From Aristolochia californica (Eukaryota; Streptophyta; Magnoliopsida; Piperales; Aristolochiaceae): 64,000 bases of DNA. This document shows positions 10,126-23,721 of this stretch, in pieces. The notes beneath the pieces were generated by a model. It worked only from the letters and a program-made list of their open reading frames with translations, did not search any database and was not told the origin of the DNA. Positions within the stretch are counted from its first letter, which is position 1. The number at the start of each line of letters is the position of its first letter. A program made the translations under genes and the position numbers. The stretch is taken from positions 30,009,208 through 30,073,207 of the forward strand of contig JARWKL010000009.1 in the NCBI GenBank assembly GCA_029961685.1, given 5' to 3'.

Positions 10126-13099
10126 GTGCGGCAAGTGCAAGTTTGCATTGTCAAATATTTTAGTCACTATTCAAAAGGAAAAGAAAAGTGATGTTATTGT
10201 GCTATGTATTTTTTTTCTTTCTTTCTTGAGAAAGATGTGCAGGTAATTTACCTGTTCTTGTAGTGGTTCTCACAGTATTACATGCATACCAAAATTTTGG
10301 CTTCCTTTCAACTGAATTGAATGATCAGTAGGTAGGGGGAAAATAATCTCCCCTCTCCCATCTCTAATTGCTTAGACCAAGAAGAGGCGTAGGGAGGCCT
10401 CTCCACCCACTCGATTTAGTGGAACTAAAAAATTAACAGGTGGGAGAAGAGCCTACACCACCCCCAGTCTCCATTCAAGTAGACGGTGAAGGTGAGGGTG
10501 GAGACCCCCCCTCGCTCTTCCTCTTTGCCGTTGGGAAATGGTGATCTTCCCATCAAGGCACTGGGTGGAGAATATTTCTTTCTAGGTGGGTTCCATCTCT
10601 TGCTTTGCTTATAATTTGTTGCTTATGTAGCAAATAACTGTTACCAATGGGCGTTTTAACTTTCACTCAACTTCGAACTGGCTGTCTTGATAACTTTATT
10701 TCATTTTGTATAATTAGCTAATTAGCTAACAAAAAGTTTTTAATTAGGCACTATGACAAAAACCTTAAACTTGTTACTCAGTTTTATGGCAGCCTTAAAG
10801 GTATACCATAATACAATAACGATATTGATATCGACTATTATGGGGTAATAATTGAGATAATAGAGTTATGCAACCTACATAATTTTTTTGTTTATGTACT
10901 AAAATATACATGGTTTGATGTATGTAACTGAAGGCTTAACATTAGCACGTTAGCACAAAGTGCATCGATAGCCTTTTTGCATTGACATGTCTAGTAGAGC
11001 AAGTGTTCTACATAGATGACCCTAAAGATGGTGGTCCATGGGTATGTTAAATAAAGGGTAATGAATCGAATTGTGTATGATTACTTCATAGTATCCAATA
11101 GGACAATGAAGAAGTAGTGCTAGTTAAGACAGATGTTCTATTTGAGTCTACTTCATTGCCACATTAAGGGGTAGCTGCTCAGATGTAAATAAAGCGACCA
11201 AATGGTAGTTTCATTATTGAGGAAGGTGAGGAGGAAGACTGTGTTAGAAGAAGTGTAAGACATGGGAAGATGAAGTTGGAGAAGAGATGAGGGAGAGGAA
11301 GATGAGGCTGAAGACAGAGAAACTGGGCGGTGGCCCATGATAGATTTAAACACAACATCACAATAATTAATTTTATTAATATGTAATTTAAAACATTTGT
11401 GTTGTGGTTCAACAACATTGACAACAGCCCGAGTCGAGCCAGAGTTTCCCCTTGTTCACGAGTGGAGGCATCTAACCGCTTAAGCCTGCAGTGTGACCCT
11501 TTGGTAGTGTAGCTTTGTAGCATCTTCCCTTTTTCTTATTTATAAACAATACTGATATTGTCTAATTTATATAGATACTTTTTCATTATAACTTTTCACA
11601 TCCAAGCCTTCTACATCCCTTGCAGAAGTGATTTGGGGGGGTACTTATAGGGGCCAAACCATTAAGAAGGCACTGTATTAATTTTAAAAAATTAAAAAAA
11701 AATTATTTACCAGCAAAACTTTCCTATTACTAATGGATTTTTACATATTGTGATAATATAGAAATTAATTGATAAATACAATGCCATTGTTATTTTTCAT
11801 CCAAAGATATTTGAAATAATATTTAAAATATATTTAATCGCCGACAGATACTTTCGCCACAAGTTTTTTTCACAATAAATAAAAATATATTGAATGGTAA
11901 AATTTTTCTGTAGACAAATAACTGTTTAGAAATAATATTATATTTTGACAACTATTTAAAAAAATTAAAATAAAAATAACTTCCAAAAATATGTCACCGA
12001 TTTTTAAAAAAAATATTAGAATAAGAATTTTCATAGTTTAGGTGTCATAATTCTTTGCCAATAATTATTTTAGTAAAAAACAAAATTTGGTGAAATATTT
12101 TGCAGTCAATTATTTTCTTATTTTCAGCAGAATTTTCTGTCCAAAACATTATTTTTTACATGTTACCAACTGCAAAATTGGTCGATGAAAGTAAACTTAG
12201 TAGCAAAATTTTATTTTTTTTGGCAATTTTTCCCCCAAACAAAACTTCATTTCTTGAAGTGAATTTCTTAAAAATTGGTATTAAAAAAGGAAACAATTTG
12301 AGAAATACGAGCTTTAAACCCCTATTCAAAGTTATTTCTAGAACCTCAAACCTAGTGCCTTAATGCAATACAAATACTTTACATTTACATATAGAAGATT
12401 GTAGGCTAGAATATCAGATGCATTGTTAGGGAAAGTTCCATTAGCAACATGCTATGCCATAAGTGGCTCCACCGGTGCACTAAAATCTTTCACTAGTTTT
12501 GAGGCCAAGAAATCGAGTATTTATATTGATTTGCATACATTAATTTAAAATTACGAGTAATTTATTCTTGGATGATAGATACATGTTGAACTATTCTCAA
12601 TACCCTAATTCATGTGTGGCTTCCTTTCGAAGTTCTTATTGTTAGATTAAATGAATTTCTAAATACAACATGAAATTCATAACCTATAAACGGAAGCGGT
12701 CACTTAAATCTAATCATGGCGATCAATTTCCATAAGAACAGACTTGTCTATTCGGAAACTCTTTGATAGAAAACACAGACTAGACCAGATCCGTAACCGC
12801 TTAAACTCCTTTTTCAAAGATGGGTCATATTTGAACGTGTCTAACACTTAAAGTATAAAAAGTTTTGAATGAATGGAGGTAGAGTTAAACTTTACAAGTT
12901 ATTGGGAGAAACCATGACTTTTATGACCTGCTACAGGGTGATTGAAGATCATTAGAAGTTTTCTTTGATCTGTAGTTTTTGCAAACCTTCAAACTGGTAG
13001 CTGAATGCGAAAAAGAAGAACAGATGTTACAGTTTGGAGGTATCCAATCTTTGCTTTCGTATGGGTTGACAAAAAACTAGATCATTCTGTTGTTGTTCA
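10126..13099. other. Intergenic AT-rich DNA without recognised genes
   Basis: Nearly 3 kb between the QARS stop and the next recognisable block. Small frames here are short and low-complexity, and I support none as genes. Confidence 0.5.
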
Positions 13100-13690
13100 T
13101 TTGAGAGTCTCATGATTCTACAGGACTCCTCAGCGAAAAACATTCTCCCTTGGAGGAGTCCTGACAAAGGAATTCCAATCTGCCTTCTTGCTCTTATCGA
13201 CTCCCTTCTCTATCTTCATCATTCAGCAGCCAGTAACGGCGTAGTGGGACCTAACTGAGACGATGTATTCTCCTTTCTGGGAATGAGAGAGCTCAATCTG
13301 TACATATTCTCCCAAGCCTCGACAAGTCCTGGTGAATTTATTTCGAAAAGATGTAAGAAAGGACCAGAAGCAGACCATCGATTCCTTGGGGAGGAGAGTA
13401 TCCGGCAACCCCTAGGCACATTTTCCATCTTTAGCTTTCATCTAGTTTTCAGGGAAACCGAACAACTTCAATCATGGTTTGGATTCTCTGGCTCGGAACA
13501 CAGAAGCGCATTGGAGGATAAGTCAGAGAACCAGCGGGCTCCTATTATTGACAAGCGCATGCTTCCTAGTTTGTTTGTTTCTTACTAGGTTGTTCCTTAT
13601 TTTGCTTAAGCTTTTCTTTTTCTCGTCTGTCCTCTGTCCTTGCTGATACAGGAAAGGATAAGATTGAAACACCCAACTTCCCCGTCTCAG
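13100..13690. other. Possible mitochondrial-DNA insertion (NUMT), block 1
   Basis: Base composition shifts abruptly from AT-rich intergenic DNA to a balanced, pyrimidine-patterned sequence typical of plant mitochondrial intergenic DNA. It has several overlapping frames on both strands but no nuclear intron signals. No specific mitochondrial gene was identified, so this is a composition-based impression. Confidence 0.3.
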
Positions 13691-13783
13691 TTAATTAGAT
13701 GCTTAAAACCGGAAGCATTTTAATCCAATTTTTTTAATAATTATTCCAAACGGAGTTTCGGATATATATATAATACGAAAAGC

Positions 13784-14132
13784 TATTTGGTGCAAAATTT
13801 CAGTCATCCGATCATGGTTAACACCTATCTCAGCCGTATGATCATAAGATAGTGTTTTGTATGTTTCGTACCAAATAGTTTTTCTTATTGGATTCACCCT
13901 TATATATATGCGAAACAGGTAAAACACTCTCTCAGCCATGTAATCATAATCAACGGCGCGAAACAAGGGCGAGGTTATGGGAGTCGACGACGACAAGGAG
14001 GGATGGGAGAGCTATGGGTTAGGCAAGAAATGAAAAGAGAAAAAGAAAGGGGAGCAGAGGAGCGGGAACTGGGTTTCATTTTACGGCGTTGATCATGATC
14101 GGACGGCTGAGATAACCGTTTCGCACCAAAAT
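13784..14132. mobile_element. MITE-like inverted-repeat element
   Basis: ATTTGGTGCAAAATTTCAGT (from 13786) pairs with the complement of ACCGTTTCGCACCAAAAT (ending 14132); the arms continue through GATCATG on both sides. A smaller nested inverted repeat (CTATTTGGT / ACCAAATAG) spans 13784-13879. There is no coding capacity. Confidence 0.5.
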
Positions 14133-14620
14133 GAAAATGAATTTTTGGTTCAAGTTTTTTTTTTTACATTGATATACATGTTGTTTTGATACCGTGTTAA
14201 AGTTAGTTTATATTTATTTTAAAATAACTAGCCCAAGTAATGAATCTTTTCCAAATAACTAACAGCCAAAATTTTCAATGTATTAATCATGCAGGATTAT
14301 TCCCACTAACAAGTCGTGAGAATATCAATGTATAGCTAACGATGCGAAAAAAAAAACCAGCTTTTCAATCCGACTTTGGATGCCATATATGCGGGGGAGT
14401 TGATACGTGATTTTCTTCCTAATGTTTATAAACGGATGAGAATCATAGAATATCATATCCAAACTGGCCAGTTTACAGCCTTATCTGTGCTTTCCACGGA
14501 ACAAATGATGGAATGAGTTCCTCTTTAGTCCTAGTAATCGTCTTTAGCTAAAAAAAAAACTTGCAAGTTTATCTTCTTTTTACATTTTTCCATGCTTCTG
14601 ACGTAGTTCTCACTAGTTTC
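14133..14620. other. Intergenic, nothing recognised
   Basis: AT-rich spacer. Confidence 0.5.
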
Positions 14621-14629
14621 AGGATGATC

Positions 14630-16020
14630 AAGCACTGATTAGTTTACTATTTTTGAAGCCATAAACAATGTTAAAGCTTTGGAAATTCTGAGCCACCATG
14701 AGTGGACCTTCCGTTGATGACTGAGGTCGATATTTATTCTCCAGGTGACCCACCATTACTGTAGAAACCATTATTGATTGGTCAGTAGGCTTTTGAACTC
14801 CACAGTAAGACGGCTCCACTTCCGAGGGGATAACAACTGTTTGCATTAGATTATTTCGATCGTTTCAGGATGTATTGTTTCTCATCCAAACGAAACTTTG
14901 CCCCGAGCCCTGGAAATCCTTTCCCATCCAAAAGAGGAAAAAGACCGATGAGACCCAGGTGGTTCATTTCGGTTGTAGACTCTGGTTGTCCGGGATCTCT
15001 GCGACTCATGAGTGGCTTTAAGATAAGCCCCCTGCCATGGAAAGCAGAGTCCATGCAACGTGGGGTTGGCTTGGATTTTGATGGGGAGACGACTAAGGGA
15101 AGGGAAGGGGGCTCTTTTGAAGGACAACCGTGCCTCTGTGAGACTTCAGTCGCTTCACGGGTCTCTGTGAAGTGAAAGGTCGAAGAGATTGAAAGGCGAC
15201 CGCCGAAAGCTCAGCCGCTCGTCACTGTACGTATGACGACGTCCGACTATCTTCTGGGATAAGGTTCCTGAAAGTGACCATCTTTTACATGAAAACCCCT
15301 TTCCCAAGATGATCTGCATAGTTTCCGCATTATGATGCTTGGTGGAAATTATAGCCTTTTTTTTTTTAGGAAAACTTTTGGGGTTTGGCACACACCGGAA
15401 GATCTGGCAGCTAAATGTTCCATTATTCTGAGGCAGGAGCAAGCTTGCTGGGCATTTCCATGGTTCCTCTTCCAACGAACTAATCTTCGAATTGCCCATA
15501 AATAAAAAAAATTCCCAAATTCTTCTTTCCAAATTACCAGTTGGGTACGACTGGTTCCCTGGACTGACTAGGCTACTGAATGTAAATGGTATAAAACCAA
15601 TCTTCCAAGTTAATTAAGCGGAACTGTCCAGGTTCAGTGAAGCCAAATTCTCCAGAAAAGAGATTCTTTGACAAAGGCATACGCAATAAACGCATAGATC
15701 GTCATGCCAGGGGTGGGGACACGAAGACACTTGCGAAGGGTAAAAGATTTCTGAGCTTGTGGGTGGCTGATCATCGAAGGAGTCCAATCCGCCATGATTG
15801 ATTCATCATGTAGTAGCGTCATCGGTCCAAAGAATCAAAACCATTCTTGTGGAACGGGGCATCTTCCGTAAGAGGAAACATAGCAGTATAATAGTGATCA
15901 AGGCTGAGGAACCCTTTTGTTTCATTGTATCAGATCAACAAGTTACCAGGAATAATGTTCCACTGATTCGGAAAGAGAATCAAAGAGAACAGAAAAAGAA
16001 AGAAAGAAAGCTAACACAGT
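14630..16020. other. Possible mitochondrial-DNA insertion (NUMT), block 2
   Basis: Second balanced-composition block with many overlapping short frames on both strands (for example minus frames at 14851-15054, 14882-15127 and 15155-15532). None matches a nuclear gene family I know. Texture and CT/GA balance recall plant mitochondrial spacer DNA. No mitochondrial coding sequence was identified. It could also be an unrelated decayed gene. Confidence 0.3.
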
Positions 16021-16328
16021 AAGAGAAGGCTCCACCAAGTACGCTTCCAAAACAATCACATTCTCTTAGATTTACATGAAGTGACTGTGCACATGATCCT
16101 CTTAGTTGGCCGAGGACCACTTAATCAATCGGCAAATGATTCGCAGCTCTCGAGTTCTGCTACTTCAATCCTAAGAACATTTCCATTACACTTACAGCAG
16201 ACTTTTAGGGGAAAATTTAAAAGAAAAGGATCTACCTAGGTTTAGCAAACTTTTCGTACCTGCAACTTGCACCTTTGCAAACTAAACATGTACAATGGGA
16301 TTCCTCATTCCACGGTCCCTGAATTGCA

Positions 16329-17629
16329 CTATGATGCGGTCCTCATGATTGGCCTTAACTCGTCCATGTCCCACAGATTCTCTGTCATGTCGTGAACCCA
16401 GCTGCGATCGGCCATGGAGGAATCGGTGGCGGCACAGTCCAGCCCTGCTGCAGACGCGTACCCCAGGTTTAATGACTCAAAATCGTAGCTGGTGTCAGCA
16501 CAGTAGCCTCTGAGTAATGGGTTGTACAGAATGCTGTCAAAGGCATTGTTAGGACTCGTTGGAAACTCTGGGATTTCTGGGAATTGAGTGATCTTCTTCG
16601 TGTCCGAGGAGATGCTAGGACTACAGTCATCCCCCAAACTGTTGGAGTTACTCTGGGTTTTGTTACAGTCGCTTGTTGGGGAATCCGGTTGGGATGACTC
16701 AAAGGCCTGGTTGAAGATGGCGGGCGTCGAGTTCGACGCGTCAATGGCTGAAGAGGACTGCATCTGAGTTGATTGCATCTGTTGGAGAAGTCTGGGCATC
16801 CAGAAGAAACGGATTGCGTCACGGAACTTTGTGCTGTTTGCGTCGATCTTTAATTGTCTCGCTTGCTTTTGAACTCTTGTTCTCCAATAATTCTTGATTT
16901 CGTTATCTGTCCGTCCAGGGAGATGTTGTGCAATTCTGGACCACCTGCAAGATCAAAAGAACACGATCTATCTCTTGGGTAGCAAACAAATTGCAGAAAA
17001 ACTAGATTAAAACACTGTTTTGTTCCTAAAGAACTTCGAATGATAACTCTTTGGGTATTTCATTTGACGATCAGTTAAAAGAGTAAACCATCAAAAAGAA
17101 CAAATGCACGTGTTACAGAATTAGATTTGGCAGGCAAAACTGCAAACCTTGAAGCAATAGATGACCATATCACAACTTGTTGATGTTTTCCTCTTCTTAA
17201 CACATGGATGTGCTTTCTAGAATGCTGAACTAAATTAACATGGGCGAAGAAAGAATCAGCTAACAAAACTGGCTGAACTTCTCACCTGTTCCCCCATTTG
17301 GAATGGAGTTCAAGAATTAGAAGCTGTTCTGCTGGTGTAAGGTTTCCACGTTTCACATCGGGTTTCAGGTAATTGAGCCATCTCAGTCTGCAACTCTTTC
17401 CAGTTCTCTTCAGACCTGTGAAAAGAGTAAAATCAGTAGAGGACATGGCATGAAAGGCGTATCAATTAATCAAAACAAATTCACCCATTCTAAGAAACTC
17501 GTCTATACCCGAACATCTAGCGAGAAGATTCCAACGCCCTTCACCATGAGAAGATATGTAGTGAATCAGCACACTGTCCTCTTCGAGAGTCCATGGCCCT
17601 TTCCTCAGCTCCGCTTCTTTGGAGGCCAT
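16329..17629 (-). CDS. MYB108-like: R2R3-MYB transcription factor, subgroup 20 (MYB2/78/108/112 type)
   Basis: Nuclear DNA-binding regulator; relatives act in stress, jasmonate/ABA and stamen or senescence programmes. Exons (minus): 17509-17629, 17286-17415, 16329-16944; phases 1, 2 and 0 join to 288 aa. R2 carries W13, W33 and W53 ([29 protein letters not shown]). R3 carries L66 in place of the first Trp, then W85 and W104 ([29 protein letters not shown]). After the domain comes WMPRLLQQM (132-140), the subgroup-20 signature. The C-terminus is Ser/Asn-rich and acidic, ending [10 protein letters not shown]. Introns sit at the usual two R2R3-MYB positions. The start is the first ATG before LRKGPWT, 73 bp below a TATA-like box. 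No defects seen. Family assignment is firm; the exact orthologue is not. Confidence 0.94.
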
Positions 17630-17701
17630 TGCTGCTGCCTTTTTCTAGACTCAAAGAAGACCAAGAAATGTACACAAAGACGGCTTGTAGCGACTGGAAA
17701 G

Positions 17702-17708
17702 ATTTATA
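17702..17708 (-). promoter_or_regulatory. TATA-like box of the MYB gene
   Basis: TATAAAT on the minus strand, about 73 bp upstream of the ATG at 17629. Confidence 0.5.
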
Positions 17709-20109
17709 GGGACCCAGCAGGAAAGAGTAGTTAAAAGTAAAAGCCTGCTGGAGTTTCGACTCTTCCGATCAAATCCCTTGCTTTAAAACGAATCAGGATT
17801 GGATTTTCTGGGGGTAAATCTCCAAGGACCAAGACCTCAAATGCCAAAATGAATAGAAACTTTGCTGCTTTTCGTTATTGGAAAAGAAGCCCGACTTTCA
17901 TGGGGAATCGGTCATTCAACTTCCTTAGTTTCTAGATTCTCTTTAATCTGAAACGTGTTTGACTGAACAACAGAACATCGAAATTAAATAACAATGTAAA
18001 CATGTGGTTTTTTTTTTCTCGTTTCTTCCTGGTTTGTCTGCATTTCAACTTTAAGCAGTTAAAAAACTCAGAAATCACCGCATACCCTTTTGCTTGAATT
18101 CCAAAAGGATGTCTCAGTGGGTGTGAGGAAAGAAAGAACACTTCATTTTCCGATGCGTTTCTTGTTCCTTCACAGCCATCAACCAGACAAGGAGAAAGCA
18201 AGTGGAACGCCGATCTGCCAATCTTAGTCCATAGACGTGTCAATGCAGCAAAATTTGACTTCTGTCACTGTTCTCTGTTCGAGTAGTCAAGATGCGCCTC
18301 AAACATTTCAGAAAATATTTACCAAACAGAATCATAGATGAGAAGCAGAAAAAAAAATTGAATTTGCAAGCGTTAGAACATCCGAAATGGCAATGTGAAT
18401 GTTACCTGGGTCGAGGTTATCGTTCTCTCTCGTGCCATCTTTGGCATTTGGCAGCAACAGCTTCAGTTGAAAAGCGATTGATACCACAGAAGAAGCACAT
18501 TAGAACTAATCGAACACAACCTGCTTTTTCCATGATTGATCGGCGATAAGAAGAAGATGACAAATCAAAGTGTTTTTAAACTACTAACCTCATCTACAGT
18601 TTAGATAATTGAAATCCACTTAATTTTTCCAGTTTTTTTTTGCTACAGCAAGACCTTAACAGTGTTGAATCACAGTAGTCTCATGGTTGTTGTCGAATGT
18701 AGAAGCTCCGATGAAGTGGAGAATCCAAATTTCTTTACATCGTAGATCCACCGAGTCAGCCGCAGCATTAGACAAAATATATTGTTTGAATTCGAAGCAA
18801 CTCGTTCTGAAATTACAAAGAGTGCTCACAATCGACTTGTTAGCTTTCTCCCGTGAAATTTTATTTCGTATTATCTCGTCTTAATACATAGATTGACACG
18901 ATTTCCTCCTCTTATCTCTCGGAGGACTTCCTCCTCTGATTTTACGGAAGACAGCTCATGCCAACACGACTTTTGCTGATTGTTCTTACTTTGTAGCAGC
19001 AGTTCTCCTCCACCTGTACTTGGGAGAATAAGCATAAACTGTTTCTGGGCCAAAAAAAAAATTGACAGAAGGGGATTGATCTGGGCGCGTGAGAGGCAAT
19101 TATTGATGGGGGCTTTCAAGTCGAATTTTCTGATACGGGGAAGGCTTATAACATTTCTGGGTCACAAACCATTCACTTTGGTATGTGATGCTCTTGTCAA
19201 GTACTGTTTCAGGAATTGAGAAAGAGAACCAAGGACGAACAGCGAATTTGAAGCGTGTGGCACATTCCAACAATAATTGTCATGATTATGACAAGACTTT
19301 GTTACCGAAGGTGAGGATTCCTGCAATGATCAGAATCATCGCTCCAGGGGAGTGGCAAAGAACTGGAAAATTACCACTGCAAAGATTTGACGGTGATATT
19401 CATCAATTCGAGCTATATTACCGTTGAAATTTGATTTTGCCGTGCTTGGCTCCCGACTTTGATTCTGGACGCGTTTCTGGAAAAAGATAATTCCAAGCGC
19501 AGGACAAGAAAGTTGTTAAGCCTCCTGCATAGCTTAAGACCAAATCAGCAACAGTTTTAAAAGATCATTAATGAGCTTCATTTTTATGGTATATTAAAAG
19601 GACTGTGATGTGTAATTCCTAGAAATTTTATCAGCAGTGGGTCCTTACAGAATCAGCGAAATCGTTTCCACAGAAGAAGTTAAACGGGCTCTGGATTCAC
19701 CATCACTTTCTTTCGCGGCTATCCTTGGGTTCCTGTGTCACACTAGAGAGAAAATTGATCAGAGCGATTGGTCTAGTCTCTGTCAAAAAAATGGGTCATG
19801 GGTGGCTGAGGCAGATGGCCGACCTTTGACCATTTATTAATTTTGATTTATTGGCCAGTTTTCTTCTACGAAGAGTAATTTCTCTCATACTCTTCAATCC
19901 AATGACAACAACCCAACCAGATCGGATGGTCACGAGACCAACCCACCACAACATGACCAGTTGTAGCACGTTTCTGATTAGCTCCAGTGGCCATTGGTCC
20001 GTTCATTAATGAAGAAGAGCCGCTATGGACCAGCGAGAAGAGAAATGGAACCAAATTATATAAAAGAAAAGTAAAATAGTTTGAACTTTGAACTGGTAAA
20101 AGATGCTCT
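17709..20109. other. Intergenic, upstream of MYB and downstream of the alpha/beta-hydrolase remnant
   Basis: Contains only short unsupported frames. It should hold the MYB promoter. Confidence 0.5.
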
Positions 20110-20220
20110 CTAAACGTTCAGACTGTGTAGCCAAGACGAGATCACTTGAGCCCCGTTCTTCCATGAAACATCGAGTATCATATCATGGGCAACCCCTTCA
20201 ACACCGACTGGTGGCACCCC

Positions 20221-20870
20221 CTAATGTCTGACATTTTCATTGAGTCCCTCAGCATCCTACAATCATGATAATATTTCCATCACCAACAGCTCATACAAAA
20301 TGGAAGACAGACTAGATTTTCATGCTTAGTTATCTGCAAATAAACTGTACTCCAGGAGCTTCTCTTTTATTTATTTTCACTTAGCTTTTCTTGTAAGCCC
20401 ATTTTAAATAACCTTCTGACTAAGTAGAAGCACTATCCTGGTCAAGATTATCCAATGAGCTGTTCACAGTTTCAGGTATTTCTACTGAGAGATTATGTAT
20501 CGGCATCCTGCTTTGGTTAATGCCATCAAAGGCCATTGTTTAGGCTCTCCCGATTGGCTCTACTATCTCATATAGACCTAGATATTGTTTGGACAACCCT
20601 CAGTTCTCTCACGCAGATCTTCACCTAGGAAATCATGTATCAAGTTCAAGTAAAAGCTATATATTTCTTTTTTGCTTTTTTTATTTTCTTATTTTCATCC
20701 AGATGACCAACTAAACCACTGAGCTTATTCACCAGGCACCAGCCTCCTTGGGCAATCAGGACTATTAATAATCCGGACATGTCTCCCATGGTCAATGTAT
20801 TGCATCCTACATTAAAAGGAATTAATACCTCAGCACTCACCACTATGAAGTATCACTTTCCCCTAACATG
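20221..20870. other. Intron of the hydrolase remnant; expected exon not found
   Basis: The segment joining LKKLNAPLPS to GVPPV in relatives, which carries the acid residue, should lie here. Only an unconvincing VSAEVLIPF frame (about 20800-20850, minus) was seen. Confidence 0.4.
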
Positions 20871-21279
20871 GGTAAGTCTAGAAAATCTCTAGGCACTGCA
20901 AGAGATGGCAATGGTGCATTCAGCTTCTTGAGATTAAATAAAGGGGCCTTTGTTCCCTTCATGAACTTCTGATATCTGTAAGAAAGAAAAATACGGAGCA
21001 AAATACAACCTAGTTCAAAATCCTGTTTCAAGGGGTTAGAGAAGGATTATCTTTCCCTATCAGCAGAAAAGCATTGACAAGAAAAAATAAATAAATAAAT
21101 AAATAAAATGAGAAGCTAACATGTTCAGGTGCAAGAGAAGCAAGAACTGTTGTTACAAAAGAATAAAAAAAGAGGTTCAAGAGACATGTCCAGTCGTAGC
21201 AGTCCAACCACTAGATGCTTCAGTGATACTTGAAGGTGACTAAATTTGCCCTCAAAATGTAACTTTTATGTAAAGAAAT

Positions 21280-22053
21280 TGTTGAAAAACAAGCATAAGG
21301 GTATTTTGGTCATTTCACTTTATTCTTATTCACATATCTTGATGTAATCTTGTTCCTTATGTTGAATTATGTCTATGGTCCAATTTCATGTATAATGGGA
21401 GATATAAGGAGATTAGGGTTTCACTTAAGTGAGGGGCATACTTGTAATTTTTGTTCAACCTCTTTTTTTTTTTTTTTACAAAGAAGTATTTTTATTAACA
21501 AGATAAAATTACAAAGGTGGAGGGAACAAATCCCTTACAACAAGAGATTGATGGAAAACTCCCTCTTTGGCGCTGCCGAATTTACAGATCTCGGAATGTG
21601 AGACCAAATACATGAAAAAGAAGATACAATATCCAAAATCTCCTAGAATATGTCCCAGTACCTCCATGGGGGAGTAGTATTGCGCTTGCACCAACCAATC
21701 ACCACCTTGGAATCCCCTTCAATGTGGATAGGCCCACTACATTTGTCTTTGAACACCCGCAGCCCATTAAGAAGGCCATGTAATTCAGCCGACGTTGAGT
21801 CGGAAGTGCCTAAAGGACCAGCATAATAGGAAAAACAACGATTGCCAGATGAATCCGAAATGACGCCCCCAAAACCCGCGATTCCTGGATTGCCAAGAGA
21901 AGATCCATCAAAATTCAGTTTTTGTTCAAACTCTTAATAAATAGGTTGAGGGTCGTACACAATCCCCAACACAGCTCTTTTTTTGGAGCTCCTCTTCTCC
22001 ACTCTCTCTCTCTCTCATTCTCTTTGTCCATCTCTCTCTTCTTACTTTTTTCA
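21280..22053 (+). repeat. 5' LTR of Copia element (interrupted by a LINE)
   Basis: TGTTGAAAAACA to TTTTTTCA. About 300 bp once the LINE at 21465-21918 is discounted. Confidence 0.7.
21465..21918 (-). mobile_element. LINE tail (RNase H only) inside Copia 5' LTR, with TSD
   Basis: Flanked by TTTTTGTTCAACCTCTT (21448-21464) and TTTTTGTTCAAACTCTT (21919-21935). Poly-T comes first, and the minus strand then encodes the RNase H words LNFDGSSLGNPGIAGFGG and IEGDSKVVIGWC. It is about the same length as the copy at 8936-9391 and truncated at the same place, just before LNFDGS. Confidence 0.85.
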
Positions 22054-22065
22054 TGGTATCAAAGC
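22054..22065 (+). other. Copia primer-binding site
   Basis: TGGTATCAAAGC immediately after the LTR end, complementary to the 3' end of initiator tRNA-Met with one change from the usual TGGTATCAGAGC. Confidence 0.65.
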
Positions 22066-22508
22066 AGTAGATCACATCTGGGAAGGTTATTTGTCATTCT
22101 TTTTATCATTTGAAGCTGATGTCTACATAAAAGAGGGATCTTCTCAGGTACTCTGGTTAATGGTTAGTAAAAATCTAATGTTTTCTTCTCTTTTCTCTGC
22201 CATAACCCTAGGGTTACTGGTTTTGCTGTTCCTAGAACAGATCTTCATGTTTTAAACTGCCCAAAGGGTATTTTTTAAGCTGTTCTTGGGATGTGTGCCA
22301 ACTCCCAATCTGCCCATGCTGATGTCAGCCCTAGTTGATGATAATTTGGGTTATTTGATCTGGAATTTGAAGTTTATGCTATATTTTTGGTCTTTTGAAC
22401 TGCGCACATGACAATATATTTCTTTGTGTGGTGGGGCCTACCTAGGCTGGTCATACAAAAAAAATTGGAAAGTTTATTTGATCTGATTAGTGTTTTTATA
22501 TACACATT

Positions 22509-23490
22509 ATGGCTAATTCTGGTGAAGTTTATGCTCCATCTAAAGAAACTTCTAGTTCTTATGGGAAAGAAATTATCACTATCACTTTGGAAAAATTGAA
22601 GGGTGACAATTATCTTAGGTAGGCCAAATCTATTTGAATGTATTTAAAAGGCAGGAAGAAGCTAAAATTTATTAGGGATGATCCTCCTGTACCTCAAGAT
22701 GATGATTGGGAAGCAGAAGACAGCCAAGTTATGACTTGGATTGTCAATAGCATAGAGACTTGGATTGTCAATAGCATAGACTCTTCTCTTTAGAATCGAG
22801 TTATGAATTTTGAGACGGCCAAAGCTATATGGTTTATCTCTAAGCTTTATATGCTCAAGAGAGCATTCTTCCACGGTGTATGAGTTATATACAAACTTCT
22901 TTGGCTTGAAGCAAGGCAACAGGACAGTAACGAAATATTATAGTTCTTTTCTAGGTATTTGTCAAGAAATCAATGTTTATCATCCATTTACTACAGATGA
23001 ACGAGAACTCAGGAAACAACAAAATGAGCTCCTAGGGGCAAACTTCCTTGACGGTCTGGGTGCTGAATTTGATAACATAGAGGCACAAGTCCTCGCCTCT
23101 AATGAAGTACCTAACCTCTCTACTACCTTTAATAGGGTAATCAGAGCTGAAAATTTGTGCCCAAAGCAGGGAAAGATGCAAAAGTGGGTGAAGCCACCAC
23201 TCTTAATACATCAGCTGCAACAACCGGTTCCACTGAGTCGTCTAGAGGACACACAGGGATTGGCAAAGGCAGAGGCAGAGACTATTCAGGTCGGGGACGA
23301 GGATGAGGGGATGGCAATTCTGATAGAAAGTGTGTTCATTGTGGATGCACTAATCATTACTCGGATAGATGCTTGATGAAGTTTGGGAAGTCTGCATGGG
23401 CAAACTCTACTATTCAAGAGGGCATCGCACCTATACCTAAAGTTACAACACTTGTTGCACCTAGTGCCATAGGTGAATTTTAGCAACTAA
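22509..23490 (+). pseudogene. Copia gag remnant with CCHC zinc knuckle
   Basis: Starts MANSGEVYAP at ATG 22509 and continues with LEKLKGDNYL and LYTNFFGLKQGNRTVTKYY, then FLDGLGAEFDNIEAQVLAS, typical of plant Copia Gag. It ends in a knuckle C-x2-C-x4-H-x4-C at 23331-23372. A 24-bp tandem duplication at 22733-22780 and several stops break the frame. Confidence 0.7.
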
Positions 23491-23721
23491 TTCAGCAATA
23501 GCAACAGATTGTTCAACTTATGACACAACTCTCCATTCCTTCTCCTTTTGCATCCTTGGCTTATACTGCTCCTCCCACAGGTATTTATATGTTTACAGTG
23601 TCTCATTCCCCATCTTGGGAACCTGATTCCTAAGCTACTAAACATATATCAGGTATGTCTTCCTTATTTTTTGACTTAAAAGAGTCTCTCCTTATTAAGC
23701 ACGTTAACCTTGCTGATGGGT

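Noticed and set aside
14851..15532. Overlapping minus and plus ORFs as a protein-coding gene
   Set aside because: No family resemblance in any frame, no splice structure; treated as possible organelle DNA.
16469..16822. 117-aa minus-strand ORF overlapping MYB exon 3
   Set aside because: Out-of-frame shadow of the MYB C-terminus.
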